Assembly (NCBI GenBank): GCA_002747255.1
Contig: PDUC01000025.1
Span: 62,001 to 126,000 of the forward strand
Origin: Acidobacteriota bacterium
Lineage (GTDB): Bacteria > Acidobacteriota > Holophagae > Acanthopleuribacterales > Acanthopleuribacteraceae
DNA length: 64,000 nucleotides
Direction of reading: 5' to 3'
Shown here: in pieces, positions 9,212 through 18,199 of the stretch
Layout: the number at the start of each line of letters is the position of its first letter
Numbering within the stretch: position 1 is the first letter of the stretch
Program-made: the position numbers and the translations under genes
Notes under the pieces: generated by a model
What the model was told of the DNA's origin: nothing
Database searches by the model: none
What the model saw: only the letters and a program-made list of their open reading frames with translations

Positions 9212-10545
9212 TTGATGTTGAAGCTTTCAAAGATGCGGTTACACATGCTCCAGCTCAGAAACTCTACGGCAGAGTGACCAAGGTGACCGGAATGGTGCTG
9301 GAATCAATAGGTCCGGTAACCAGGGTGGGCGAGCTATGTCAAGTCATTGACCCGATAACAAGAGAGTCTCACATGGCTGAAGTCATTGGTTTTAGCGATA
9401 ATCGGGTTTTACTGATGCCTCTTTCCAGCCCGGTGGGCATCAAGTTAGGTGACTTAATTGAAGCTTCAGGTAAAATGCCTGAGGTTCGCGTCGGACCGGG
9501 ACTTTTGGGGCGCATACTCAACGGTTTAGGACAGCCCATCGATGATAAGGGCCCCATTGGCAGTTGTGTTCAGCGGGGCATCAATGCCAAACCCATCAAT
9601 CCTATGGATAGAAAACCCATCGATGAACCGCTGTGTACCGGTGTTCGCTCCATTGACGGGCTGTTGACCTGCGGTCGCGGTCAGAGAATGGGCATCTTTG
9701 CTGGTTCGGGTGTGGGTAAATCGACTTTGCTCGGCATGATCGCACGCAATTCAAAAGCGGATGTCAATGTGATTTCACTTGTCGGTGAGAGAGGGCGTGA
9801 AGTAAGTGCCTTCATTGAGCATGATCTTGGTGAAGAGGGCGTCAAGCGATCTGTTATCGTGGTTTCGACCTCGGATAACCCGCCCCTCATCAGAATGAGG
9901 GCTGCCCTGACTGCTACGGCTATTGCAGAATACTTCTGTGAGCAGGGGAAGCACGTTCTTCTGATGATGGATTCCGTAACGCGTTTTGCCATGGCACAAA
10001 GAGAAGTGGGCTTGAGTGCCGGTGAACCGCCCTCTGCCAAGGGATACACGCCTTCCGTCTTTGCCCTGCTCCCGCAGCTACTGGAAAGAGCCGGTAACTT
10101 TCACCAGGGATCCATAACAGGTATCTACACAGTGCTGGTAGAGGGTGATGACATGAACGAGCCTGTTTCAGATGCTGTTCGCTCCATCCTGGATGGACAC
10201 ATCGTACTGACACGCAGGTTGGCTTCCAGGAATCACTACCCGGCCATCGATGTACTGGATTCCATTTCCCGGCTCATGAACAGCCTCGTTTCGGTTGAAC
10301 AGAGTCACCTTGCCGGCAAGATCAGGGACCTCATGGCTACTTACAAAGATGCCGAAGATCTCATCAACATCGGAGCCTACGCCAAAGGATCGAATCCAGC
10401 CATCGATCAGGCTGTCGCTTTCCACGAGGCCATTGAGAGTTTTCTCAAACAGGCGGTTAAAGAAGGCTCCACAATGGATGAAGCACTGTCTGGAATGGCT
10501 GGAATCTTTGGAATTGATATTAAACAGTTTGTTGAAGGAGAGTAA
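9208..10545 (+). CDS. fliI: Flagellum-specific export ATPase FliI
   Basis: 445 residues, typical for FliI, the ATPase at the cytoplasmic gate of the flagellar type III export system. Walker A is AGSGVGKST (about 167-175); the Walker B strand is HVLLMMDSVTRFA (about 248-260), followed by the REVGLSAGEPPSAKGYTPSV loop that defines the type III/flagellar ATPases. The N-terminal barrel begins GRVTKVTGMVLESIGP. The ATG overlaps the fliH stop by four bases. Confidence 0.98.
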   Translation: MIDVEAFKDAVTHAPAQKLYGRVTKVTGMVLESIGPVTRVGELCQVIDPITRESHMAEVIGFSDNRVLLMPLSSPVGIKLGDLIEASGKMPEVRVGPGLLGRILNGLGQPIDDKGPIGSCVQRGINAKPINPMDRKPIDEPLCTGVRSIDGLLTCGRGQRMGIFAGSGVGKSTLLGMIARNSKADVNVISLVGERGREVSAFIEHDLGEEGVKRSVIVVSTSDNPPLIRMRAALTATAIAEYFCEQGKHVLLMMDSVTRFAMAQREVGLSAGEPPSAKGYTPSVFALLPQLLERAGNFHQGSITGIYTVLVEGDDMNEPVSDAVRSILDGHIVLTRRLASRNHYPAIDVLDSISRLMNSLVSVEQSHLAGKIRDLMATYKDAEDLINIGAYAKGSNPAIDQAVAFHEAIESFLKQAVKEGSTMDEALSGMAGIFGIDIKQFVEGE

Positions 10546-10644
10546 GGTGATCCTTGTCAATGGAACAGGAGCAGCTTATTCAACTGAGACCTGTTTCATG
10601 CTAGCCCCCGAGTTGAAGGGTCGGTACCCTGCAGGACGGACTGT

Positions 10645-11076
10645 GTGAAGAAATTTAAGTTCAAACTCCAGCCTGTCCTCAACGTTCGGGAAACCAGAAA
10701 GAAAATAGCTGAAAAAGCGGTTTCAGTGACCCAGGCGCGACTTAATAAAGTCGATGAGGAAGTAAAGCATATTCAATCTTTGAAAGAACAGAGTTTTTTC
10801 TTTCAAAAGAAAGGCACCCAGCTGGGCTTTTGGATGGAGCTATGTGAAAACTACCGTACGGGATTGAAGCATCAGGAATCAAAACTCCTGGAACAGAAAA
10901 ACAAGCTTCAAAATCGTTTAAAAGTTGAAAAAAAGGAATTAATCAGTAAACTGACAGATGAGAAAGTACTGAACACACTTCGAGAAGCCAAGCTGAATGA
11001 GTATCTGGTCGAAGCTGAAAAAGAGGAACAAAAAGAAATTGAGGAGCTTGATATCCTAAAACGGGGGAAGAAGTGA
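10645..11076 (+). CDS. fliJ: Flagellar export chaperone FliJ
   Basis: 143 residues beginning at a GTG with GGACGGA upstream. FliJ binds FliI and FlhA and recycles export chaperones. It is almost all coiled coil, with the characteristic opening KKFKFKLQPVLNVRETRKK, and is rich in Lys and Glu. Length and position after fliI fit. The 99-base gap before it contains a 34-codon frame starting at GTG 10547 and ending across the fliJ start, which may be only a coupling leader. The final codons overlap the next gene. Confidence 0.88.
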   Translation: MKKFKFKLQPVLNVRETRKKIAEKAVSVTQARLNKVDEEVKHIQSLKEQSFFFQKKGTQLGFWMELCENYRTGLKHQESKLLEQKNKLQNRLKVEKKELISKLTDEKVLNTLREAKLNEYLVEAEKEEQKEIEELDILKRGKK

Positions 11077-11585
11077 GAATTACAATTCTGTTAATCGGTT
11101 GCCTTTCCGTATTAGGTCAAAACAATACCGAGAGGAAAGAAGAAGTGAGGCAGAACACACTTGTCGATATTCAGGCTGCCAATTCAAAACTACTTGAAGA
11201 AAAACAGAAGCTGCTGACCAAGGAACAACATCTTCTCCTGCTTATCCAGGAAATGGAAACCAACAAGAAGATGATTGAAGAAAAAGAAAAAATTATTCTG
11301 GAAAAACTCAACAAATCGACTGAGGCTGAAGCCCAGGAGCCGCAAGAAGAACAAGTCACACTTCCGCAAGAGTTGATCGACCACTATCAATCCAGAGATC
11401 CCAGCGTCGCAGCCAGGGATTTCGTGCAGTTGTACTCCAAGTCACCCAAAGTGGCCATTGAACTCATTCGCAACATGAAGAAAAAGAAATCCGCCAAATT
11501 GATCGATACGGTGGTTCAACTTGATCCAAAAAACGGAACAAGAATTGCTTCTGAGATAACAGCAGCCATTGGAGAGGGCAATTGA
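11073..11585 (+). CDS. MotE-like flagellar coiled-coil protein
   Basis: 170 residues from a GTG that overlaps the fliJ stop (GTGA). A short hydrophobic N-terminus (ITILLIGCLSVLGQ) is followed by a long coiled coil (about 25-90) and a small C-terminal helical domain (ELIDHYQSRDPSVAARDFVQ, then IELIRNMKKKKSAKLIDTVV) that resembles the MgtE-N-like domain of MotE. MotE proteins are encoded between fliJ and fliK and are thought to act as motor chaperones for MotC in some bacteria. Identification rests on position and architecture. Confidence 0.7.
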   Translation: MRITILLIGCLSVLGQNNTERKEEVRQNTLVDIQAANSKLLEEKQKLLTKEQHLLLLIQEMETNKKMIEEKEKIILEKLNKSTEAEAQEPQEEQVTLPQELIDHYQSRDPSVAARDFVQLYSKSPKVAIELIRNMKKKKSAKLIDTVVQLDPKNGTRIASEITAAIGEGN

Positions 11586-11591
11586 ATCGGT

Positions 11592-11618
11592 AAAGCCCTC
11601 TTGGAAACGGAGGGCTTT
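11592..11618 (+). promoter_or_regulatory. Hairpin enclosing the fliK ribosome-binding site
   Basis: AAAGCCCTC (11592-11600) and GAGGGCTTT (11610-11618) form a perfect nine-base-pair stem around a nine-base loop. The right arm contains GGAGGG, the fliK Shine-Dalgarno, and ends directly before the ATG at 11619. In RNA it would hide the ribosome site. There is no U-tract after it, so a terminator is less likely. Confidence 0.6.
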
Positions 11619-13517
11619 ATGTTGGTTTCCCTTGGTAACTTGTTAAAAGTAAATGAAATAGAAAGTGGTTCAGAAGCGGTTTCCTCTGGGTCGGGTTTTT
11701 CAAAATTGTTTAGTAAAATAGACAACAGGGAACATTTTTCAGTTGAAGGGGAAGATAATTCCCGTTTTTCAAAAGAAGAATCCAGCCGTGCCTTCAGTAC
11801 AAACACAGGTATGATCCTTTCTCAGGCTGTTGCGGACATACAAGCTAAGTTGAATGCACTGGGCATAGCAAAGACGTTTGGCAAAGAAACGGCTTTAATC
11901 GGCAATTCAAAGTCGGCAAATAATGCTCTCAAAGGGAAAACGGAAGTTCAATTAAGCAATTTCAACAAACCTGGAGACGATCAATCTGGAAGTCTTTTAA
12001 AGCACTTGTTCGGGGAAACGGAACGCTCGACACAGCAAGTGAAATCGCTGAAAAGCGCAAAACACAACCGTTCTTTTTTATTCAGGAAAAAAAGGATGAA
12101 CGGTTCAATTGGCCAACTTCAGCATCGGGTTAAACATAAAAGGGAGTACGGGGTTCTTCAAATTCAGGACGGAGAAACGGTTTTTTTGAAATCAGGGCGT
12201 GTTGCCGGCAATAAACATGCCGCGGATGCTGTTGAGACATTAAAAGGAGAATCTATAGCGGCAGATATTAAGGAACTGTTAAAGGCAAAAGCAATCAATA
12301 AAGCGGTTGAGTGGTTTAAAAAGACAAGTCAGACGGCTGCCAAACTCTCTAAAGAAAGGCAAACAAACAGTTTCAAACATCTCAATTTAGGTACAAGTCA
12401 AACGCGCAGACTAACTGATGCTCATCATGTGGCCAAGCATGCTCTGGATAGAGATGGAGCCATTGAAAATGGTTCAAACAGCCAGCGCTTAACGCCATCG
12501 CGGTGGACGGAAAAGGGGGCTCATTCCAATGGATTGACTCCCCCAAAACCTGGAGCGGAAGGACACATGGAAAGAACAGGTGCCAATCACAGCTCGAGTC
12601 AAACGCGGTTATCTGGCGTCAACAGTATTGAAGTCATACCGAATCAGGGAAAGCAAGTTCCCTTAAAGAGGAATTTTTCTGATCACACGAAATCTGCCGG
12701 TAAGTTCGTGGAAGCGATTCAAGTTGCAGATTCTGAACAAATGGGTCCTGAGGCTGAGCCAGCAAAGAGGGTGCATCGTAAGGGCAAAGAAAAAGCGGAA
12801 GCAGCTGAAAAGCGAACAAGCAGAGTTAAAGCCCCCTTGTCTGAAATTAAAAACGAGGCAAGGCTTGTTGAAAAGACAATTTCAAATCAAAAAGATGCAA
12901 CAAAGGGGATGCTTGACAGGGCTTTTCAGTCTGTCAGTGTTAAGAAGTCAACGCAAGAGGCTTTATATTTTGATACTTCAGTCCAAAAAACTAAAAAAAC
13001 TCATAAGCTGAATGTCGAAGGCATGGAAGCACGTCTGGGTAATGCAAAAGAGGTTCAGTTAGAAACAGAACTGACAAAACCTGCAGAAAAGACATTCAAA
13101 CAAATGATTGTTCGCAAGACTTTTGATGAAATATCATCCAGTGTGCGATTTGCACCTAAAGAGGTTTTGCTCAAGCTTGAACCCGAATTTCTCGGAAAAA
13201 TGAAAATTCAGGTCAGTGTTGAACAAGATCAGGTAAGTGCTCGTATTTTTGCTGAAAATCAGACTGTTGTCAGTATGCTGAAAGGCAGTCAAGGTGAACT
13301 GCAACAACATCTCAAAGATCAGGGCTTGGGTTTAAATTCCTTTGATGTGAATCACGATGGCGGATCGGGGGATGGATCAGCAAGGGAACAAGCTGATCAA
13401 GCTTCCGGAAGGATGAAAGGACAACTTGCTTCTGAACAAGAGGTTGCGACTGAGTCGGCTGTTCACCATGCGGAATACAGACATGTTACCGAAAAATCGG
13501 TTAACGTCATGGTATGA
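11619..13517 (+). CDS. fliK: Flagellar hook-length control protein FliK
   Basis: 632 residues from ATG 11619; an in-frame TTG at 11601 lies in the loop of a hairpin and has no ribosome site. FliK is exported and acts as the molecular ruler for hook length. The first ~480 residues are low-complexity and rich in Ser, Lys, Gln and Glu, as usual for the ruler region. The C-terminal Flg_hook domain (about 500-590) is recognisable by VRFAPKEVLLKLEPEFLGKM followed by IQVSVEQDQVSARIF and a substrate-specificity-switch-like segment LQQHLKDQGLGLNSFDVN. The end is rich in Gln and Glu. Last gene of the cluster; hook genes (flgD, flgE) are not in the window. Confidence 0.88.
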   Translation: MLVSLGNLLKVNEIESGSEAVSSGSGFSKLFSKIDNREHFSVEGEDNSRFSKEESSRAFSTNTGMILSQAVADIQAKLNALGIAKTFGKETALIGNSKSANNALKGKTEVQLSNFNKPGDDQSGSLLKHLFGETERSTQQVKSLKSAKHNRSFLFRKKRMNGSIGQLQHRVKHKREYGVLQIQDGETVFLKSGRVAGNKHAADAVETLKGESIAADIKELLKAKAINKAVEWFKKTSQTAAKLSKERQTNSFKHLNLGTSQTRRLTDAHHVAKHALDRDGAIENGSNSQRLTPSRWTEKGAHSNGLTPPKPGAEGHMERTGANHSSSQTRLSGVNSIEVIPNQGKQVPLKRNFSDHTKSAGKFVEAIQVADSEQMGPEAEPAKRVHRKGKEKAEAAEKRTSRVKAPLSEIKNEARLVEKTISNQKDATKGMLDRAFQSVSVKKSTQEALYFDTSVQKTKKTHKLNVEGMEARLGNAKEVQLETELTKPAEKTFKQMIVRKTFDEISSSVRFAPKEVLLKLEPEFLGKMKIQVSVEQDQVSARIFAENQTVVSMLKGSQGELQQHLKDQGLGLNSFDVNHDGGSGDGSAREQADQASGRMKGQLASEQEVATESAVHHAEYRHVTEKSVNVMV

Positions 13518-13867
13518 CCTTTTAACCCATAAAAAAGACAGATACCTTAGACGGGTCGGTACACGCCTTGTCACAGCAGAGTCAAGAGAGAGATGGGCAC
13601 TTTTTTGGACTGGAGGCGGGAATCGTCACCAAAAAATGGATGCTTATAGTATAATGACTTGCTGGGATATGAATACACGAGTTGATTCATTAGGACCAAT
13701 TTCTGGAACACTTGGCTCAAGTTAAGCGTCTAGTCGGGTGAACCAAGGTATCCGTGTTTTCTCCTGGTGATGTTCAGGATTCTTGTTCCACTGGAATGTG
13801 TCTGCTGTTTTTTGTCTAACGCACTGTTTGGAACCGGAGTCATCAATCCAGATTAAAGGGGTCCAAT
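13518..13867 (+). other. Intergenic region without recognised gene
   Basis: No open frame with a plausible ribosome site. A TATAAT lies at 13650-13655 but has no -35 partner. AAAGGG at 13856-13861 serves the next gene. No clear terminator follows fliK. Confidence 0.5.
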
Positions 13868-14383
13868 TTGACATCGATAAAGAATCTGAATTTTACACAA
13901 AGGTTTTTTCAAAGAGGACTCACTCGAAAGGAGTGTATTGAGAGCTGGCCCAGAAGAAGGGCTTCATTTCTTGCCCAGGTGAATAAAGTCCAGAAACTGG
14001 AGCTTCTGTATGACTGTTGTTCATCACTCAATGAAACACATCGCATTGCCATTCTATACAGTACTGTCTCCTTGGATTCATTTTTTGTTTTGCCATATGT
14101 ACTTGAGACCTTGAAAAATGTACGGAATATTTCGGCCAGGTACTTTGGTTATGAGTACTTTTTTCCGTTCTTCCATGGATACGTTGCTCGTCTGTTTCCG
14201 TGTATTCTTATTCTCGATCAACAGGGAAATGTCGTGGGTGACTGGATTCCCAGGGGGCATTGTCTTGGAGAAGAACATGCTGCGGTTTGGGATGATGAAC
14301 AGTTGTCACAGTATGCCATAAGAAACTATCCAGCCAATCTTGATCTTGAGTTGGTGGCCTTCTTTGGAAAAAAGCTGGTATAA
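13868..14383 (+). CDS. Thioredoxin-fold protein lacking the active-site cysteines
   Basis: 171 residues from a TTG, six bases after AAAGGG. The opening FTQRFFQRGLTRKECIESWP and the fold order (helix, strand IAILYSTVSLDSFFVLPYVL, then PCILILDQQGNVVGDWIP) match the thioredoxin-like family of small proteins that begin with an FxxGLxxxE motif. In that family a WCGD or CxxC motif follows the first strand; here the equivalent position reads TVSLDS, so no redox centre remains. No signal peptide, so cytoplasmic. It stands alone after the flagellar cluster. Function unknown; a redox role is unlikely. Confidence 0.65.
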   Translation: MTSIKNLNFTQRFFQRGLTRKECIESWPRRRASFLAQVNKVQKLELLYDCCSSLNETHRIAILYSTVSLDSFFVLPYVLETLKNVRNISARYFGYEYFFPFFHGYVARLFPCILILDQQGNVVGDWIPRGHCLGEEHAAVWDDEQLSQYAIRNYPANLDLELVAFFGKKLV

Positions 14384-14451
14384 GGACGAGTAAATGCCGT
14401 GAAGAAAAAGGTCAGCACAAATTTTGTGCGTGCCTCAGGCTATTCTTGAAG

Positions 14452-14787
14452 TTAGTTTTCGTTTGTCGGCACTTCAATACTCGAGGAAAGCCAATGGTGA
14501 AAGCCCTCTGTCCAGGTGCTTGATTCAATAGCTAGAATTTCAGGGGTTTCATAGGTGTGCAGTCTTTCAATGCTGGCGGATACTTCGTTGAACTTTTCAT
14601 CCGTGGTTTTGATGATTAACAGTGTTTCATCATCGTCAAAAACTTTACCATTAAAGCGGTAAATAGTTCGCACGCCTGGAACTAGATTGACACTGGCTGT
14701 TAAGTGATTCTGAACAAGCTCTTCAGCAATGGATAGGGCTTGTTGTTCGGATCCAGTTGTTGTCACTACAAGTATCGGCTTACTCAT
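14452..14787 (-). CDS. cutA: CutA-type divalent cation tolerance protein
   Basis: 111 residues, the usual size of this trimeric ferredoxin-like protein, which binds divalent metals such as copper and has a PII-like fold. Visible family signatures are the first strand ILVVTTTGSEQQALSIAEEL, the core TASVNLVPGVRTIYRFNGKV (about 31-50) and LLIIKTTDEKF, then the C-terminal ETPEILAIE and WL segments. The usual Cys of the CVN motif is Ser here (ASVNL). GGGAGGA precedes the start. Confidence 0.93.
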   Translation of the reverse strand: MSKPILVVTTTGSEQQALSIAEELVQNHLTASVNLVPGVRTIYRFNGKVFDDDETLLIIKTTDEKFNEVSASIERLHTYETPEILAIESSTWTEGFHHWLSSSIEVPTNEN

Positions 14788-15017
14788 ATAAATCAGTCCT
14801 CCCCCACGCTGAATTATAACACGAAATTAATAAAATCGTGGAGACCAAGAGTGTTTTTATATCGATAGTGTGCTGACTTGTTTTAACCCGAAAAAGAAAC
14901 TGGCTTTATTGATCATTCTAAATCTTATATTCACTAATGTTTACAAAAAAAGTACCGGTGTATCGATAAAAACCGATTTTTATTTCTGATACCCTGTATC
15001 AATAGCGGCATACCCTT

Positions 15018-15046
15018 GAGTTATCCCGATATCATCGGGATAACTC
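15018..15046 (-). terminator. Perfect 13-bp inverted repeat, possible terminator
   Basis: GAGTTATCCCGAT (15018-15030) and ATCGGGATAACTC (15034-15046) pair perfectly around a three-base loop. It lies 120 bases beyond the 3' end of the LysM gene and 230 bases upstream of cutA, both on the minus strand. No T-run follows on either strand, so it may be a Rho-type end, an RNA stabiliser or a protein site instead. The stretch 14788-15168 holds no gene; a second AT-rich hairpin (TAAAAA-CCGA-TTTTTA) lies near 14966. Confidence 0.45.
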
Positions 15047-15168
15047 CTGTTAAGCGACATTTTGCCGCCTTGATCATTGCCTTGACGAGATCGATGGATT
15101 TTGATTTCGGGTCAGGCTATATACTTGTGAGTGCGCAGTCAAAACTCACTTCTGAGACTTGAACTTGT

Positions 15169-16383
15169 TTATTGGATCGGTTCTGATGTCTCCCCAAAGG
15201 CAACCCTGTAAGGGACAGCATAATCGCCCACTTTTAATTCTGAAACAGCGTTGATAATTTTTACAGTACTTGTTTTTTCCAATGACCTCAAAACCACAGC
15301 TTGTCCCAGGTAAACATCCGGAAGAATAATGCCTTTCTTTTCGTTATTGTGGGGATTCGATCTGAAAACGACAAATATATCACCGGGAGCGACATCATTT
15401 TCGACACCCAGATTGATGTTAGCGAGATGGGAGATGCCGATATTGTAGGTGTTGTCTTCCGAGTAGATGATATAGCCTGCGTTTTCTTTGTTAAATTTTG
15501 CAAATCGGTTAAAGGGCGGTTGTTCGGTAATGAGAGGAATGGGTTCTTGTTCGTAAGGGACAAGAAAATCTCCTTTGAGTATCGAATCACAGGCGTGAGT
15601 TACCATGCATGTTGCTCCGGATTCTTGTACAGCAACGACTTTGATGATGCCTATTTGATCGATTGCAAAACCGATGAATGTTTGTTCCTTGTATTTCTTG
15701 GATGGAGTGTATACAGGTGCAACAACTCTTCTGACAGAATAGAGGTTGCCGGGCTGAATGCCTTCATTGGCGCCTTGATTGATGTAGAGAACCTCATCAA
15801 TGGAATAGCTCTCCTGAATTTCACTCTCTCCTCCGAGGATGATCAGATCAAAGGGTAGTTTGTCCTTTTTGCTTTCGGTGACGTAAACATAGGTAGAACA
15901 CTCCAGGTCGGTTCGATCACCAGCCGGAACAATGCTCATCTCAAGGCCAGAGCCCAGAAGGCTGGTGGATTGGGAGCGGTCTGTAACAGCGTCACCTTCA
16001 CCTTCAGCAAACTCTTCCAGCTCAGCCAGATCCTGGCCATCCTCTGATGCCGCGTCTGCCATCGCATCATTTACGCCTTGCTCATCGACTACAACACCGA
16101 TGTTTAATGAAACAGGATCACCGGGGTAGATGAGATCCGGGTCTTTGATATAGGGGTTCACCTGGTATATTTGCGGCCAGAGGAAGGGGTCTTGAAAGTA
16201 AGTCTGCGCAATATCCCACAGCGTATCGCCTTCGACTACTGTATGAACTTTCACTCCGGCTGGAATCTCACGCGGATAATCATAGGGCGACCAGTGCTCT
16301 TGAACAATTGTCTGCGAAAAAGCCGATAGTCCCATTATCAAACTTGCTGATAAAATAAAGCCTGCTTTCTGCCAATTTTTCAT
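15169..16383 (-). CDS. Secreted LysM-domain protein
   Basis: 404 residues. A signal peptide (about 1-24, hydrophobic SASLIMGLSAFS then Q) is followed by a single LysM domain (about 45-96: VHTVVEGDTLWDIAQTYFQD, then PDLIYPGDPV) that binds peptidoglycan. An acidic linker (about 100-150) leads to a beta-rich region of about 250 residues with no family I can name. Such proteins with an N-terminal LysM and extended C-terminal part occur in several Gram-negative phyla and are probably periplasmic. The start has AGGAGTGGGG close upstream. It stands alone on the minus strand. Confidence 0.85.
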   Translation of the reverse strand: MKNWQKAGFILSASLIMGLSAFSQTIVQEHWSPYDYPREIPAGVKVHTVVEGDTLWDIAQTYFQDPFLWPQIYQVNPYIKDPDLIYPGDPVSLNIGVVVDEQGVNDAMADAASEDGQDLAELEEFAEGEGDAVTDRSQSTSLLGSGLEMSIVPAGDRTDLECSTYVYVTESKKDKLPFDLIILGGESEIQESYSIDEVLYINQGANEGIQPGNLYSVRRVVAPVYTPSKKYKEQTFIGFAIDQIGIIKVVAVQESGATCMVTHACDSILKGDFLVPYEQEPIPLITEQPPFNRFAKFNKENAGYIIYSEDNTYNIGISHLANINLGVENDVAPGDIFVVFRSNPHNNEKKGIILPDVYLGQAVVLRSLEKTSTVKIINAVSELKVGDYAVPYRVAFGETSEPIQ

Positions 16384-17256
16384 TTCCCCACTCCTGATAT
16401 TCAGAATGTTTTATTTAATACTTTATTATAAGACAATTTAATAAAAAAGAAGATGTTTTTTTAAAAAAAACATGAATTGTGGGATCTGTCAACCTTTGCA
16501 GATGCTGTTTGTTTACTATTGCTAAACGATCAAAGCCCTGATAGAAGAATATAATTATCTAAGTGAGGTAGAAATACTACCCAGAATTCCAGCTATGAGT
16601 GATGCCTGTCATTAAACCCAAAAAGTGTGGAAAGGCGTTGTTAAGGCCATTTCAATTTATCGGCATTTTACAAAAAAAACAGTGCCACGAGACTGCCAAA
16701 GGCGACTTGGAGCGTGATTTGAAGAAAGGTGACTGTTGAAGAGCGGTCTCTTTGCTGCCTTTCGGGCAAACAAAGTCTCAGAAATGTTGCAATGAAATAA
16801 AGGTCACTGAAACTTGACTGTGTAACGGACAGATTCGTTCACACAGTGAATTAAATGACACCGATTTTCACTACGAGGTTAAACATGCCTATTTTAATGC
16901 AATTTGTCATTAAGTCGCGCCATGACTTCCAACCAAATTCATCCTGTTGTCGATTTGTTTGTTCTTTTTTTCAACTTCACGTCATGAAAATCGGTGTAAA
17001 ACGGTTCTTTCGGGAAAACAGGGCCTAAAAAGAAGGTCTAATTAATAAAAATAAAAAACTTATCCATTCTTTCATATTTTAAGTGAAGCTGCTGGCATTT
17101 TTTTGTTTATTTGCATTGATTGTTTTTTGTAAAATCCCTTTGGAAGTTTCGTTTAATAGTCGCCAATCAGAGGTTTCTTTGTTAAGTTGTCTCAACCAAT
17201 GAATTGGTCTATAACTGGTATTGTTCATAGGTGAATGAACTTTTGGGAGGGGAATA
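16384..17256. other. 870-bp non-coding region with inverted repeats
   Basis: No open frame with a ribosome site on either strand. Two structures stand out: an imperfect hairpin at 16817-16847 (ACTGTGT-AACG / CGTT-c-ACACAGT) and a 13-base perfect inverted repeat, ACACCGATTTTCA at 16858-16870 and TGAAAATCGGTGT at 16985-16997, enclosing 114 bases. It separates divergent genes, so it holds at least two promoters and could hold a small RNA. Confidence 0.5.
16858..16997. repeat. 13-bp inverted repeat bounding a 140-bp element
   Basis: The arms at 16858-16870 and 16985-16997 are perfect reverse complements. No target-site duplication is visible in the flanks and no frame lies inside. It could be the remnant of a miniature element or a long-stem RNA. 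Confidence 0.4.
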
Positions 17257-18099
17257 ATGAAAAATTGTTTAGCGTTGTTTTGCCTTTTGGGGTGCAGTGT
17301 ATCCATATGGGCCCAAGAGATTAAGGTTCCAGGAGGAACTTTTGTAACAGTTGAATTAATGGAAAACATCAATTCAAAACTAAACCAAACGGGTGACAGA
17401 GTTTATTGTCAAGTTGTCGAAGATGTCGTCGTGGACGATCATGTTGTCATAGAAGCCGGTGCGCTTGCCGTGGGACATGTAAAGGATTTAAAGAGAAGTG
17501 CTGCGGTTGGAAGATCCGGTAGCTTGAAATTTATAATAAAACACGTTGAAGCCGTTGATGGTCAGAAAATTCGAATTATTCGAGACAGTCTAAGCACGGA
17601 AGGTAGAACGCGGGGTGGAGCCGTTGTGGCACACTCCATTATGTGGGGGCCATTAGGCCTTCTGGCAAAAGGGCGACAGGCAAATGCTCTAAAGGGCACA
17701 GAGTATGAATTGGAAACACGTTCAGATGTCATTATCGATGTTTCAAAGACAAAAAAGAAATCCGAGCCGCAAGAGTGGGAGAACACCTTCCAGGCGTATT
17801 CGAAAAAAAAGAGAAATATGGTAAACTTAGCCAAGGGCAAGTCTAAAGAAAAATTTGAAATCGTAGTTGAAGGCATTGACCTGAGATCGGAATTCGAGAT
17901 TGTAAAAATCAATCAATTCACGTTGCCAGAGCCCTTGAAGGTAGCGTTTAAGAGGGGAGATACAATCGGATTTGACTGGTGGAGCGTTTTCAAGTTCTGT
18001 GTTCCTACTAAGAACGAAATATTCCTGAAAGCTACCCAGCCGGATGGAACTGTCCGTTTCGCCTCTTTCACCTTTTCCTCAAGATGGAAACTGGATTAA
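17257..18099 (+). CDS. Secreted protein of unknown function, beta-rich
   Basis: 280 residues with a signal peptide (about 1-19, CLALFCLLGCSVSIWAQ). The body (about 25-110) has alternating strands with the pattern TFVTVELMENINSKL, then VVIEAGALAVGHV, then SLKFIIKHVEAVDGQKI, which resembles secreted TrbI/VirB10-like beta-barrel domains found in acidobacterial proteins (a hydrophobic strand, an 'ipkGs..G.V' turn, and a 'dG..i' strand). The C-terminal 100 residues are Lys-rich then beta-rich. GGGAGGGG lies before the ATG. The family assignment is inference from the strand pattern; function unknown. Confidence 0.7.
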   Translation: MKNCLALFCLLGCSVSIWAQEIKVPGGTFVTVELMENINSKLNQTGDRVYCQVVEDVVVDDHVVIEAGALAVGHVKDLKRSAAVGRSGSLKFIIKHVEAVDGQKIRIIRDSLSTEGRTRGGAVVAHSIMWGPLGLLAKGRQANALKGTEYELETRSDVIIDVSKTKKKSEPQEWENTFQAYSKKKRNMVNLAKGKSKEKFEIVVEGIDLRSEFEIVKINQFTLPEPLKVAFKRGDTIGFDWWSVFKFCVPTKNEIFLKATQPDGTVRFASFTFSSRWKLD

Positions 18100-18199
18100 G
18101 AACATCCTTAGTATAATAGTGATTCGAGACATAAAAACATGCGGATCGTGTTTTTTTGCTGAAAAAGATAGAGTGCAGTGTCAATTGGAGTTAACAAAG

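Noticed and set aside
13630-13660. TATAAT at 13650 as a promoter
   Set aside because: No -35 element at the right distance.
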